This document shows positions 9,334-18,798 of a stretch of DNA of 64,000 bases, piece by piece. Within the stretch, counting starts at the first letter, position 1; every line of letters begins with the position of its first letter. Location of the stretch: NCBI RefSeq assembly GCF_005937185.1, contig NZ_VCNI01000001.1:926657-990656 (forward strand). Direction: 5' to 3'. This DNA comes from Flagellimonas algicola. GTDB taxonomy: Bacteria > Bacteroidota > Bacteroidia > Flavobacteriales > Flavobacteriaceae. A program made the translations under genes and the position numbers. The notes under the pieces were generated by a model. The model searched no databases. It saw only the letters and a list, made by a program, of their open reading frames with translations, and had not been told where the DNA came from.

Positions 9334-9836
9334 AACTTTTCATTTAGACAGTTCAACAGTTTTGTTTTGATGCGTTTAACGCGGACGGCTATCGTATTTT
9401 CCTTTAATCCCATAATGGCGCCAATCTCTTTATAGGGCAACTCCTCTAGATAAAGGGTGATGATGGCCTTATCAATTTCATTAAGATGTCTAACACATTG
9501 CCTCAATAATTCCAATTTGTGTCGACTCCCGCTCTCTTCCTGATGCCCACCAATCTGTTCAATGCAAAAGCTTCCAATCTCGGAAATCCGTTTTTTATCC
9601 CGCAATAGATTGGAACGGTATCGAAGCCCCACATTTAGGGTAATCCGATACATCCAAGTAGTCAGAGATGAGTCTCCATTAAAATTGGGCAGGGCTCTCC
9701 AGATGTTTACCAATACCTCCTGAAATAGGTCTTTGGCTTCTTCTGTATTGTTCGCGTATGAATAGCAAACACGAAGTAATTTTTCTTGGGATTCGTCCAA
9801 GGCGTTCAGGAAGGTACGCTCTAAATCTTTGTTCAT
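9330..9836 (-). CDS. ECF-family RNA polymerase sigma factor
   Basis: Alternative sigma-70 factor, 168 aa from the ATG at 9836 (MNKDLERTFLNAL). Region 2 is seen in YSYANNTEEAKDLFQEVLVNIWRALPNF and region 4 in IITLYLEELPYKEIGAIMGLKENTIAVRVKRIKTKL, a normal helix-turn-helix. The frame is open upstream, but those residues are not sigma-like. It is the first gene of a two-gene unit with the overlapping membrane protein. Confidence 0.9.
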   Translation of the reverse strand: MNKDLERTFLNALDESQEKLLRVCYSYANNTEEAKDLFQEVLVNIWRALPNFNGDSSLTTWMYRITLNVGLRYRSNLLRDKKRISEIGSFCIEQIGGHQEESGSRHKLELLRQCVRHLNEIDKAIITLYLEELPYKEIGAIMGLKENTIAVRVKRIKTKLLNCLNEKL

Positions 9837-9948
9837 TAGGATTGCAGCCTTTATTGGTTTAGTTACATGCCATTTGAAAATATGACATGAAAACCAAAAA
9901 AATTGCAATCCGTTATGGAATTACCCTTTTAAAGTCGAAGAATGGTGC

Positions 9949-11142
9949 CTACAGAATTTTCTGTAACTCATCGGACATCGTTTGGGCCCTCTGCTTAACA
10001 TCGTCCGCTGTCCAACCCAGTTTAATCAAACAGGAAATATTACGCCCCACCCAATGGTCGGATGAAGAGAAATCTGCCTTTTCATAATCTGGAAGAGCTT
10101 CCAGAACATCCTTTGGTAATTTGCCCAACGATTTCTTATGCGTCAAATGCTCCCATTTACGGTAGTAATGCCAATTGTTGTTGTACCAATAAAAACAACC
10201 ATCCACTCCTGCATCACCCAAGGCTTTTTGAGCTTGCAGTGCCAATGCTTCTGTAGGAAGGAAAAAACTAAGGAAGGAATAATTCTCCTCGCCCCCCTCT
10301 GGCACTGTTCTGAATTGGACGCCATCAATTTTGCTTAACGCCTCCCGCAGTAAAATGTAATTTTTCTTTTGAATATCAATAAATTCATCCAAACGGGATA
10401 ACTGTGCCAATCCCACTGCAGCATTCAGCTCTGAAATGCGATAATTATAGCCCAAAAACGGATGCGCCTCTGCTCCCCTATCGTTTCCTATATGATCATG
10501 CCCATGGTCGGAGTATTTATGGGCATTCTGATAATAGGTTTCATTGTTGGTAAGTATGGCACCTCCTTCGCCACAGGTTATGGTTTTCACGTAATCGAAG
10601 GAAAAGCAGCCCAAATTCCCGATGCTCCCCAATGGTTTTCCATGGTAGGTTGCCCCGATGGCTTGGCAGGCATCTTCCAACAACAACAGCCCATGCTGAT
10701 CGCAGATAGTTTGTAGTGCATCCAGATTTGCCATGGAACCGCACATATGCACAGGCATAACGACCTTGGTCTTTGGGGTAATGGCTTTCTCAACAGCTTT
10801 AGGGTCCAGAGTTAAAGTATCATCCACATCAACCAAAATGGGAATTGCTCCCAATGCCAGAATCGATTCAAAACTGGCCACAAAAGTGAAGGTGGGCATA
10901 ATGACTTCATCTCCTGCCCCAATGCCTGCACTTGCCAAAGCCACGGTCAGCGCAGCCGTTCCGCTACTCACCAAATGCACATGACTTGACCGCATTTTTT
11001 TCGCCAAGGCTACTTCCAACTCTTTGGCCTTCCAATGATCATTTCGCATTCCCTCAAAGCCATAGCGCATCAGCACCCCAGAATCCAGGACGTCCTGGAC
11101 CTGCGCTCGTTCCTTATCTCCAAAAAGTTCAAATCCAGGCAT
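9949..11142 (-). CDS. DegT/DnrJ/EryC1/StrS family PLP aminotransferase
   Basis: Sugar aminotransferase-type fold I PLP enzyme, 397 aa. The N-terminal SSGTAAL binds phosphate, LLEDACQAIGA gives the Asp that contacts the PLP pyridine, and FSFDYVKTITCGEGGAI carries the Schiff-base Lys. It normally transfers an amino group to a keto-sugar. No nucleotide-sugar dehydratase, glycosyltransferase or other sugar gene surrounds it here, so the substrate is unknown and the gene stands alone. Confidence 0.9.
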   Translation of the reverse strand: MPGFELFGDKERAQVQDVLDSGVLMRYGFEGMRNDHWKAKELEVALAKKMRSSHVHLVSSGTAALTVALASAGIGAGDEVIMPTFTFVASFESILALGAIPILVDVDDTLTLDPKAVEKAITPKTKVVMPVHMCGSMANLDALQTICDQHGLLLLEDACQAIGATYHGKPLGSIGNLGCFSFDYVKTITCGEGGAILTNNETYYQNAHKYSDHGHDHIGNDRGAEAHPFLGYNYRISELNAAVGLAQLSRLDEFIDIQKKNYILLREALSKIDGVQFRTVPEGGEENYSFLSFFLPTEALALQAQKALGDAGVDGCFYWYNNNWHYYRKWEHLTHKKSLGKLPKDVLEALPDYEKADFSSSDHWVGRNISCLIKLGWTADDVKQRAQTMSDELQKIL

Positions 11143-11220
11143 ATTGTATTTTGTTATTGGTTATTGAAACTACAAAATCCCAATTTCGTTTCTTTTAAAA
11201 CCCGCAGCTATACTCCTATA

Positions 11221-11325
11221 CTCATTGCTCATTGCTCATTGCTCATTGCTCATTGCTCATTGCTGACGGCTGATTGCTGATTGCTGATTGCTGATTGCTG
11301 ATTGCTGATTGCTGATTGCTGATTA
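11221..11325. repeat. 7-bp tandem repeat array
   Basis: Six exact CTCATTG units (11221-11262), one CTGACGG (11263-11269), seven exact CTGATTG units (11270-11318) and a final CTGATTA (11319-11325): 15 heptamers in perfect phase. The last unit contains the TAA stop (minus strand) of the adjacent permease gene. No spacers of CRISPR type exist. Two homogeneous blocks that differ by one base suggest slippage expansion of two founder units. Confidence 0.95.
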
Positions 11326-12078
11326 ACCAAAAAACCACAGTTTTATCGCCATTATAATCACCATTACCACCAAAAAAGTCTTGATAAATCCATCGCCCTT
11401 TTTGACAGAAAAACGGCTGGAAATCCACCCACCTGTGCCATTCCCTATAGCCAAGATAAGTCCAACTTTCCAGTCTACTTTATCATTGAAAGCAAAAACA
11501 GCCAAGGCGGACAGCATATAAACAAAGACCACTACCACTTTGGTGGCATTGACTCGAACCAGATTCATACGGTTTACAAAATGCATGAACAAAATCATGA
11601 GGAAACCAAGGCCGGCGTTTATAAAACCTCCATAAATTCCAAAAAAGAAGAAGACCACGATGCTCAGCCAGAGGTATTTTCCGGTGAGCCGTTCCTGCAT
11701 TTCCTCCAATTTCAGTTTAGGCTTGAAAATGATAATCAAAACCACGGCCAACATCACCATGGCCAAAATCTTATTGAATGTCTCCCCATCCACATCCACA
11801 GCAATCCGAGCCCCTAGGATGGCCCCTAAAAAGGCAGAAATTCCAAGATAAATATTGAAGGGATATGTCGAGACACCTTTACTCTTGAATCCAGCGGTGG
11901 CTATGGCCGTTTGTATCACAATGGCCACTCTATTGGTTCCATTGGCCACAGCCGGGGGCAAGCCTAGAAAAATCAGGGTTGGAAGCGACAGAAGAGACCC
12001 ACCTCCTGCAATGGTGTTGATAAAGCCTACGGCAAAACCCACCACAACCAAAAGCACATAATGGTACCACTGATCCAT
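11323..12078 (-). CDS. Sulfite exporter TauE/SafE family permease
   Basis: Integral membrane transporter of 251 aa with about eight hydrophobic segments in the two-repeat pattern of the TauE/SafE (DUF81) family. The first half has GFINTIAGGGSLLSLPTLIFLGLP, the signature of the first repeat; the second has GIYGGFINAGLGFLMILF. Substrates in the family include sulfite and organosulfonates, but no sulfur gene is nearby, so substrate is open. The stop codon lies in the last unit of the heptamer array. A tRNA gene follows on the other strand. Confidence 0.9.
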   Translation of the reverse strand: MDQWYHYVLLVVVGFAVGFINTIAGGGSLLSLPTLIFLGLPPAVANGTNRVAIVIQTAIATAGFKSKGVSTYPFNIYLGISAFLGAILGARIAVDVDGETFNKILAMVMLAVVLIIIFKPKLKLEEMQERLTGKYLWLSIVVFFFFGIYGGFINAGLGFLMILFMHFVNRMNLVRVNATKVVVVFVYMLSALAVFAFNDKVDWKVGLILAIGNGTGGWISSRFSVKKGDGFIKTFLVVMVIIMAIKLWFFG

Positions 12079-12226
12079 GGGGGCAAATGTAAGTGGTATA
12101 AATGAAATGTAAATCTGAAATAAAATAAAGTCTTCAGGTTTTTATTGAAATGAAAAAGCTTACTATATTTGCACCCGCCTTTGCGATGGTAAAAGATGGC
12201 AAAGGGCGGGCAAGCCCGCAAATATC

Positions 12227-12311
12227 GGAGGAATGGCAGAGTGGTCGAATGCGGCAGTCTTGAAAACTGTTGAGGGTCACACCTCCGGGGGTTCGAATCC
12301 CTCTTCCTCCG
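12227..12311 (+). tRNA. tRNA-Ser (UGA)
   Basis: 85 nt with acceptor GGAGGAA/TTCCTCC, a D-arm with GTGGTCGAATGC, an anticodon loop CTTGAAA giving anticodon TGA, the long variable arm typical of tRNA-Ser, and the T-arm GGGGGTTCGAATCCC. CCA is not encoded. Its 3' end is repeated three times about 20 kb downstream (32434-32768), so it is the likely integration site of the following island. Confidence 0.95.
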
Positions 12312-12312
12312 C
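12296..12312 (+). other. Putative attachment site at the tRNA-Ser 3' end
   Basis: AATCCCTCTTCCTCCGC is the last 16 bases of the tRNA plus one base. It recurs exactly at 32591-32607, with one mismatch at 32752-32768 and as 14 bases at 32434-32447. Integrases commonly use tRNA 3' ends, and an integrase gene starts 250 bp downstream. Confidence 0.75.
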
Positions 12313-12337
12313 TGATATTGTTTATATCACATCATTA

Positions 12338-12369
12338 AAACCTGTAAATTATTGATTTACAGGTTTTTT
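12338..12369 (+). terminator. Terminator after tRNA-Ser
   Basis: AAACCTGTAAAT (12338-12349) pairs with ATTTACAGGTTT (12355-12366) around a 5-base loop, followed by more T. A strong stem placed 27 bp after the tRNA. Confidence 0.85.
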
Positions 12370-12425
12370 GTTTTTTAGGGTGTCAAATGATATCATTTGA
12401 AATCATACCAAAAAGTGCCCATTTC

Positions 12426-12459
12426 GGTGCCCTTTCAAATCTCATCAAAAAGGGGCACC
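12426..12459. repeat. Imperfect inverted repeat near the island left end
   Basis: GGTGCCCTTT and AAAGGGGCACC face each other across a short AT loop, between the tRNA and the integrase gene. It could be an integrase arm site or an operator; function is inference. Confidence 0.35.
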
Positions 12460-12561
12460 TATTATGATTTAAAATATTGTTAATCAGTATTTTACATTCA
12501 TTTTTATTTGATATTTTTTTTCTAATTTCAAGGCAAATAATGTTAAAATCGGTGTCACTTT

Positions 12562-13791
12562 ATGGTATCTCTCCTATTCTATCTTAGAAAATACAAATCC
12601 GACCGAGTTGGCAGGTCAATGATTTATGTAAGAATTACAATTGATGGAAAACGTTCTGAATTCAGTTCAGGTCGAAAAGTACATCCGAGTATTTGGGATG
12701 CCGCATACGGAAAGGTATTGGGATTTTCCCAAGAAGTACGACAATTGAATTCATATCTAAGCAAGATACGTACCGACCTTTACTTACATGCGGATAAATT
12801 GAAAGGTCAAGGCCAAACACTTACAGCAGTTTCTCTAAAAGAATCCTATTTGGGATTGGATAAGCCCAACAAAATGCTCTTAGAGATATTTCAAGAACAC
12901 AACAATCAAGTAGAGAGTTTGGTGGGAAGGGATTTTGCAGCTGGTACCTCCGAACGCTATCGCACGGCAATGAGTCATCTTAAGGAATACCTCCAAAAAG
13001 AGCATAGAAGAAATGATATTCCAGTACAGCATGTGAATCATACCTTTATATCAGGGTTCGAATATTACTTAAAGACAAAAAGAAAATGTAGTTACAATAC
13101 TGCCATTAAGTATGTGGTCAATTTCAAAAAGATCATTCGGATTGCCTATGCCAATGGTTGGATTACCAAAGACCCCTTTGCCAATTGGAAGGCGAGATTG
13201 AAAACTGTTGACCGGGAATTCTTGACCAATGAAGAGCTTCAGCAACTAATAGATCATCCTTTTTCAAATGAGCGCTTGGAACACGTAAGGGATTGTTTTG
13301 TTTTCTGCTGTTTTACCGGGTTGGCGTATGCGGATGTGAAAAAGCTGACCCATAATGATTTTGTGATAGGCATTGATGGTGAGCTGTGGATCAATACCAA
13401 GCGTGCCAAAACAAATACAAAAAGTAATATTCCCGTTTTGCCAACAGCTATGATGATACTCGAAAAATATGAGAATAGTCCCTTATTAATTGATAAAAGG
13501 GTTTTACCAGTTTTGACCAACCAAAAAATGAATGCCTACTTAAAGGAAATAGCTGACCTCAGTGGTATCAAAAAGCATTTGACCACACATTTGGCTAGAC
13601 ATACTTTTGCAACCACTGTAACTCTCTCTAATGGTGTTTCCATTGAATCGGTAAGTAAGATGTTAGGACACAAATCACTTCGTACAACCCAGCATTATGC
13701 AAAAATCTTAAATCGGAAAGTTAGCGAGGACATGCAGTTACTAAAAAAGAAGTTGAGCTTTCAGAAAAAAGTAGCATCTGGAAACACATAA
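12562..13791 (+). CDS. Tyrosine recombinase/integrase (Bacteroidota island type)
   Basis: Site-specific recombinase, 409 aa, likely the integrase of the island. N-terminal arm-binding domain (about 1-95, YVRITIDGKRSEFSSG), SAM-like core-binding domain (about 105-205) and catalytic domain (about 220-395). Catalytic residues seen: Lys in the beta hairpin (near 280-284), His343-Leu-Ala-Arg346, His370 in LGHKS and the nucleophile Tyr379 in TTQHYAK. The first Arg of the family (TGLR) is Ala255 in FTGLAYADV; some Bacteroidota integrases such as IntDOT also lack that Arg. It starts 250 bp after tRNA-Ser in the same direction. Confidence 0.93.
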   Translation: MVSLLFYLRKYKSDRVGRSMIYVRITIDGKRSEFSSGRKVHPSIWDAAYGKVLGFSQEVRQLNSYLSKIRTDLYLHADKLKGQGQTLTAVSLKESYLGLDKPNKMLLEIFQEHNNQVESLVGRDFAAGTSERYRTAMSHLKEYLQKEHRRNDIPVQHVNHTFISGFEYYLKTKRKCSYNTAIKYVVNFKKIIRIAYANGWITKDPFANWKARLKTVDREFLTNEELQQLIDHPFSNERLEHVRDCFVFCCFTGLAYADVKKLTHNDFVIGIDGELWINTKRAKTNTKSNIPVLPTAMMILEKYENSPLLIDKRVLPVLTNQKMNAYLKEIADLSGIKKHLTTHLARHTFATTVTLSNGVSIESVSKMLGHKSLRTTQHYAKILNRKVSEDMQLLKKKLSFQKKVASGNT

Positions 13792-14019
13792 TTAAAGTCC
13801 CATTTCTTACCCCTAAACTTTGCGTTTGGATCCTGTTTCGATTTTATAGTGTTCTGATAGAAAAGCGTTAAGTAAAATCGAAATAGGGCGCACCTACCAT
13901 ATCCTTTTATATCTTTTTTTTCAATCTAAAAGTGAGACTTTCAAACAGCCATAAACGATATCAGATTTGACTTGATGAAAGCAATCTGCCAAACGAATAC
14001 AAACTGTGGCAACAAATAT

Positions 14020-14196
14020 TTTTTACTGTAAAAAATTCCAATGTTTACTGGGCCTGCCGAGGTTTTTACAGTAAAAACTTTTTTTGGTTAGATTTTGTTT
14101 TCACATAATTGATTGAAAATCAATTAACTAAAAAACGTAACATCGCGTTAGCGTGTTACCCTCTTGCTTTTCCTTTTCGTCACGCCAAAGCGTGAC
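14020..14196. repeat. Cluster of four palindromic elements (possible oriT-like remnant)
   Basis: TTTTTACTGTAAAAA (14020-14034) faces its exact reverse complement (14063-14077). AATTGATT/AATCAATT forms a palindrome at 14107-14125. GTAACA-CGC/GCG-TGTTAC forms a hairpin at 14137-14159. GTCACGC/GCGTGAC forms a hairpin at 14179-14196. The last two are GC-rich in an AT-rich context. Such clusters occur near transfer origins and excision regulators of mobile elements; this role is inferred, not shown. Confidence 0.5.
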
Positions 14197-14376
14197 CAAA
14201 AACAAAACAACTTGACCAAATAGCCAGTTGCTTTTAAGTATAATTTTCGATGGAAGTGATTATCAGGAAAGTCAAATCATTATAGGACAATCAAACATAA
14301 AAATTGTCGGGTTCCGAGCTCTTAAATCTACGAAATTTAGTGAAACCCGAATATAGGTAATTCATAGCAATTATCT

Positions 14377-14529
14377 TCAAATAATATGATTATCGGAAAA
14401 GCTAAAGTAGCTTCCTTTTGGTACAATGATTAAATGGTCCAAAACTTTTACTTCAAATAGCTCTGCAGCATTTTTAATTCTTTTGGAGAGTTCGATATCT
14501 GAATTGACACCATTTATACCTGAATTCAT
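14377..14529 (-). pseudogene. radC C-terminal fragment
   Basis: The minus strand from 14529 to the TGA at 14377 encodes about 50 residues: NSDIELSKRIKNAAELFEVK, then VLDHLIIVPKGSYFSFSD. This matches the end of the RadC JAB domain (SxxDxxLTxxIxxAxxLxxIxVLDHxIxxxxxYxSFxD). A stop lies just before the ATG, and the upstream HxH half of the metal-binding site is missing, so the gene is broken. RadC-like genes are frequent passengers of Bacteroidota integrative elements, which supports the mobile origin of this stretch. Confidence 0.75.
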
Positions 14530-14766
14530 ACCCTAAATTTCTATGTTTTCAAATGAACTTCAACCCTTTGAATCCCTACTTGTAGACATGTTCCACAAAA
14601 CAGTCTTTGTGTTTGTTGGTAAACAGATAGTCCAAATGTCACTAAGTCGGCCTTACGTATGGAAAGCTAAGAGATTGCCTACCATACCTGCCATTTCACA
14701 TAATCCTGAGGTCAATCAGATTAACACAGACCTCATGGGACACCCCTAAAAACAAATATACGTTGG

Positions 14767-17700
14767 CTATTTAATGAGATTACTGGGGGGAAATCCAAAC
14801 TGTTTTTTAAAACACCTGCTGAAATAGAGTGGATCATTGAACCCAATGAAGTCTGTTACTTCAGAAACATTGTATTTTTTGGTCTTTAGCAGTTGGGCAG
14901 ACTTTTTTAATCGAACCGTTCGAATGAATTCATTTGGAGCCAAATCTGTCAACTCCTTTATTTTTCTATACAACTTGGAAGAACTCATCCCCATTTCCCT
15001 ACATAAAAAGGTTGTGGTCAGGTCCGGGTTGTTCAGGTTTTCGTGAACCAAATCTGTAACCTTCCGCATAAATTCCTCATCTACTGGCGAATGGGTCAAA
15101 AGGCTCACCTCACTTTCCACTTCTCCCGAAAATTTCGCTTTTAATTCCAATCGGGTTCGAATGATGTTTTCTATCCTCGATTTTAATAGCGAAGGATCAA
15201 AAGGTTTTACTAGATAACCATCCGCCCCTACATCAAATCCCTTGATTTTGTCCTCACTTTCAGAAAGTGCGGTTAGCAGAATAACCGGGATATGACTTAT
15301 GAATTCATCATTTTTGAGCGCCACACAAAAGGCATGGCCGTCCATAACAGGCATCATAACATCCGCCACACAGAGCATCGGCTTAATCTGACGACACAAG
15401 CTCAACCCTTTGTCACCATTTTCCGCACTGTACACTTTGTAATAATCAGATAGGTAATCCACTATATAATTTCGGAGTTCCTCATTGTCCTCGATAACCA
15501 GAATCTTTTCTTTTAGATGCGTACTCTGAATTATCTTTTTTGCAGATTCCACCTGGAGGGATTCTTTTTCTTTGGGCTTGGACGAATATTCGAAAACCTC
15601 CGTTTTTTTGTAGTATTTACGGTTAATGGGAAGTTCTAAAGTGAACACGCTCCCGTTGGACTGTGCGCTTTGGAGGTTTATGTTTCCCTTGTGTAGCTCT
15701 GTCAGGGATTTGACCAAAGCCAGCCCAATTCCAGTGCCCGTATTATTTTCCTTGCTATTTGCAGCTTGATAAAAGCGTCCGAAAACCTTGCGCTGACTCT
15801 CTGCAGGGATTCCTATTCCGTCATCACTTACCTCTACAACCAGCCAGCCCTTTGGCCTATCCTTTTTGCCAATAAAAACATCAACATGACCATAGTTGGG
15901 GGTGAATTTCAGTGCATTGGACAGTAGATTGTATAAGACCTTGTCGAATTTATCTTGGTCTATCCATCCCAATATTTCCTTCTCTTCCGTACTTAAATTG
16001 TAATGTATCTTCTTGTTGCTCGCCAATTGTTGGAAGGAATCGAACACGTTTTGCGTGTGAAGAAGAATATTGGTTTGGGTCACCTTTAACTTTAATTCGC
16101 CCGTTTGTGCCTTTCTAAAATCCAGAATTTGATTGACCAAACCCAACAGTCGATTTGCATTTTGATGGATTAGATTGAAACGCTTCAATTGATACTTATT
16201 CCCATTTTCCTCACCTTCCTCCAATAACTGTTTGGAGGGTCCCAAAATTAGTGTCAAAGGGGTTCGTAGTTCATGGGAGATATTGGTAAAGAACCGCAAT
16301 TTTTCATTGTTCAGTTTTTCATCGTGTTCCCTTTTTACTTTGACCATTAGTAATTCCTGCTTCAAGCGCAGCCTGTTTTTTACCTCCCTTCGGACAAAAA
16401 AGATAACCACAGAAATAAAGAAAATCACCACAAACAAGGCTTGATAGGTTAACCAAAATGGTGGGGAAATACTGATGTCAAATGAATTCTCTTTGCTCCA
16501 ATATCCATTGCTGTTACCCGCCCTAACCTTAAAAACATAATCATCTGGATATAAATTGGTGTACTGTACAGTTCTTGAGGTACTGTTGACCGCAATCCAG
16601 TCTTTGTCAAACCCTTCCAGTTTATACTCATATTGATTGGAACGTTCCCTCACATAGGAGGGCATGGCAAACTTGAGTGAAAAATTCCGGTTGTCGAAGT
16701 CCAGTGCTATCTTTTTACCATAATTCAAGTCTTCCGTGAGCAGTTTTTGACCGTTGATCACTGTACCCGGTAGCACATCCCTATGAGCAATTTTGAATTC
16801 GGTTATCAATGGTAAAGGAGCCGAATGGTTTTCGGACAATTCCAAGGGAGAAAAGTAAATGACCCCATTATCTCCACCCAGATAAATACGGGAATCATCA
16901 TAAAACAAAAAGCCTCTTTTGTTGTATATGTTGGATCGCACCCCGTTGTTTACAAAAAATGTCCGAAAATCCCCTGTTTTCGAATTGTATTTGGCTATGC
17001 GATTGTAATTCATATTCAACCACATTTGACCCAAGGAGTCAATGCCCATATCCGTTACCCAAATGTCCTTTAATTCCTTGGGTGTCTCCTTTGCCAAAAA
17101 CATATCCTTTTGTGGGTCATAATAGTTAAGGCCTTGTCGGGTTGCAGCCCAAACACGTCCATCAGAATCCACCAAAATATCTTTTATCTTGTCATTCGTC
17201 AATCCCTTAGATGCTCCATCCTTATAGGCGTAATGTTTTACTTCTCCATTTATTTCATCGTAACGGAAGACCCCGTTTTCCGAAGCGATCCACAACAACC
17301 CATATCTGGAGCCTACAATTTTATTGATTTCCTGATTTCCAAGGATTTCTTTAGCTATGGGGGTAGATGTATTGGTGGAGAGGTTATACTGCCATAACCC
17401 CTCCCCTTTGGTTCCAATCAGTAATTTATTCGGTTCTCGTTGGTAGAAAGAGAAAATAGGGCCGTTTTCAAACCTCAATTGCAATTCCTTTATACTTCGA
17501 TTTCTATGATCATAGCAAAACACTTTGCCATCCCACATCCCAATATAGAAGACTTTCTGGTCAAGGGAATAAATACTCCCTACCCGTTCCTCTACATCAA
17601 AAATTTTCTTAATTTCTTCTCCTCCAGCTAAATAAACCCCATTAAAGTGGGTCCCTATTAGAAGTTCCCCATCATAGGTTTTTCCAAAACTGCTCACCAC

Positions 17701-18771
17701 TGGTGGAACCCGGGTAGCAAATGCACTCTCTGAAATGAGCTTGAATTGATTACCGTAAGGGTCATACTTATCTAGACCGTTTTCTGTACCTATCCATAAA
17801 ACCCCAGATTGGTCAAAGAATATGGAAGAAATGTAGTTATTGACCAACGAATTGGCATTGAGCATGTCCGGAAGATGTCGGTCATATTTACCTAAAGCAA
17901 TATCTTCCAACGCATTACATGTGATAATTCCATTTTGGGTCCCAATCCAATATTTTTTGTCCGGACCCTGTGCTATGCACCGGAAAAAATCAGGGTCTTC
18001 TTGGGACACCAATTCAAAAATATCATTGGTCTTATCCAACTTGCTCAGTCCTTCTTGGGAACCTGCAAAAATGTCCCCCTTGTCATCCTCATAAATAAAA
18101 TAAACTCCAGGATTGATGTCATTGGTCTTACTTGGATAGGGCAGCTGGTAGTTCTTTAGGTTAGATAAGTTGTTACCCGAATCAATATCAAAAGAATAGA
18201 GCCCATGCTTGAATGTTCCGATCCATATTTTCTTATCCTTGGTTTGGGTAATTGCACGAACATGGTGAACATCCTCAATGTTAATTTTGACAAACTGTTC
18301 ATTGGTCTGGTCATAAAAACAAAGACCCTTGAACTTGGTCCCAACCCAAACACGATCATTGTCATCTACAAACACCGCTCTTACTTTGCTTCCGTTAATT
18401 CCATTTTGTTTGGTGGAATCTGGCAAAAATGTTTGAAAAGATCCCGATCGTAAACAAAATCGGGTAAGTCCTTTACTGGTGCCTATCCAAAGTTTTTGCT
18501 TTTTATCCAGTGCAAGCTTAGTAATGTCATCGTCCTGAAGATAGTTGGGATTGTCCTGTTGCCCATGATACACTTTAAAATCGTGTCCATCAAACCGATT
18601 GACGCCACCAAATGTCCCTAACCACAAAAAGCCATTTTTGTCTTGCAAAATGGATCTTACCGAGTTATGGGACAAGCCATCTGCATCTCCATAATGTTCA
18701 AAGACAATGTCCTGACCAGATAGCAACTGGCCAATTAAAAGACTGAATATGAATGCCTTTAGTTTATACAT
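14767..18771 (-). CDS. Hybrid two-component system regulator (HTCS) of the PUL
   Basis: One-protein sensor and regulator that detects a glycan in the periplasm and switches on the locus. 1334 aa: signal peptide, a long two-component propeller region (repeats of LWIGTxxGLxxFD type to about 680), Y_Y_Y domain (about 690-760), membrane segment (about 779-797), HisKA with His833 in SHELRTP, HATPase (about 940-1055), receiver with phosphoacceptor Asp1137 in VADVMMPVMDG, and a C-terminal AraC helix-turn-helix (about 1225-1334). All key residues are present. It is the last gene of the minus-strand PUL, 27 bp after the phosphoesterase gene. Confidence 0.96.
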   Translation of the reverse strand: MYKLKAFIFSLLIGQLLSGQDIVFEHYGDADGLSHNSVRSILQDKNGFLWLGTFGGVNRFDGHDFKVYHGQQDNPNYLQDDDITKLALDKKQKLWIGTSKGLTRFCLRSGSFQTFLPDSTKQNGINGSKVRAVFVDDNDRVWVGTKFKGLCFYDQTNEQFVKINIEDVHHVRAITQTKDKKIWIGTFKHGLYSFDIDSGNNLSNLKNYQLPYPSKTNDINPGVYFIYEDDKGDIFAGSQEGLSKLDKTNDIFELVSQEDPDFFRCIAQGPDKKYWIGTQNGIITCNALEDIALGKYDRHLPDMLNANSLVNNYISSIFFDQSGVLWIGTENGLDKYDPYGNQFKLISESAFATRVPPVVSSFGKTYDGELLIGTHFNGVYLAGGEEIKKIFDVEERVGSIYSLDQKVFYIGMWDGKVFCYDHRNRSIKELQLRFENGPIFSFYQREPNKLLIGTKGEGLWQYNLSTNTSTPIAKEILGNQEINKIVGSRYGLLWIASENGVFRYDEINGEVKHYAYKDGASKGLTNDKIKDILVDSDGRVWAATRQGLNYYDPQKDMFLAKETPKELKDIWVTDMGIDSLGQMWLNMNYNRIAKYNSKTGDFRTFFVNNGVRSNIYNKRGFLFYDDSRIYLGGDNGVIYFSPLELSENHSAPLPLITEFKIAHRDVLPGTVINGQKLLTEDLNYGKKIALDFDNRNFSLKFAMPSYVRERSNQYEYKLEGFDKDWIAVNSTSRTVQYTNLYPDDYVFKVRAGNSNGYWSKENSFDISISPPFWLTYQALFVVIFFISVVIFFVRREVKNRLRLKQELLMVKVKREHDEKLNNEKLRFFTNISHELRTPLTLILGPSKQLLEEGEENGNKYQLKRFNLIHQNANRLLGLVNQILDFRKAQTGELKLKVTQTNILLHTQNVFDSFQQLASNKKIHYNLSTEEKEILGWIDQDKFDKVLYNLLSNALKFTPNYGHVDVFIGKKDRPKGWLVVEVSDDGIGIPAESQRKVFGRFYQAANSKENNTGTGIGLALVKSLTELHKGNINLQSAQSNGSVFTLELPINRKYYKKTEVFEYSSKPKEKESLQVESAKKIIQSTHLKEKILVIEDNEELRNYIVDYLSDYYKVYSAENGDKGLSLCRQIKPMLCVADVMMPVMDGHAFCVALKNDEFISHIPVILLTALSESEDKIKGFDVGADGYLVKPFDPSLLKSRIENIIRTRLELKAKFSGEVESEVSLLTHSPVDEEFMRKVTDLVHENLNNPDLTTTFLCREMGMSSSKLYRKIKELTDLAPNEFIRTVRLKKSAQLLKTKKYNVSEVTDFIGFNDPLYFSRCFKKQFGFPPSNLIK

Positions 18772-18798
18772 TGCCTTATAAATCTACAATAATGCTGC

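Larger units (their letters stand above)
13792..14766. other. 975-bp non-coding island stretch with palindromes and a gene fragment
   Basis: Between the integrase and the HTCS gene I find no intact gene. The stretch holds a cluster of inverted repeats at 14020-14196 and a radC fragment at 14377-14529. The rest is AT-rich with short scattered frames that show no family resemblance. It reads as the decayed mobility section of the island. Confidence 0.6.

Noticed and set aside
11221..11325. CRISPR array
   Set aside because: Units are 7 bp, directly tandem and without spacers; no cas genes nearby.
14543..14749. Plus-strand frame of 68 codons in the island spacer
   Set aside because: No recognisable motif and it lies in a decayed region; probably chance.
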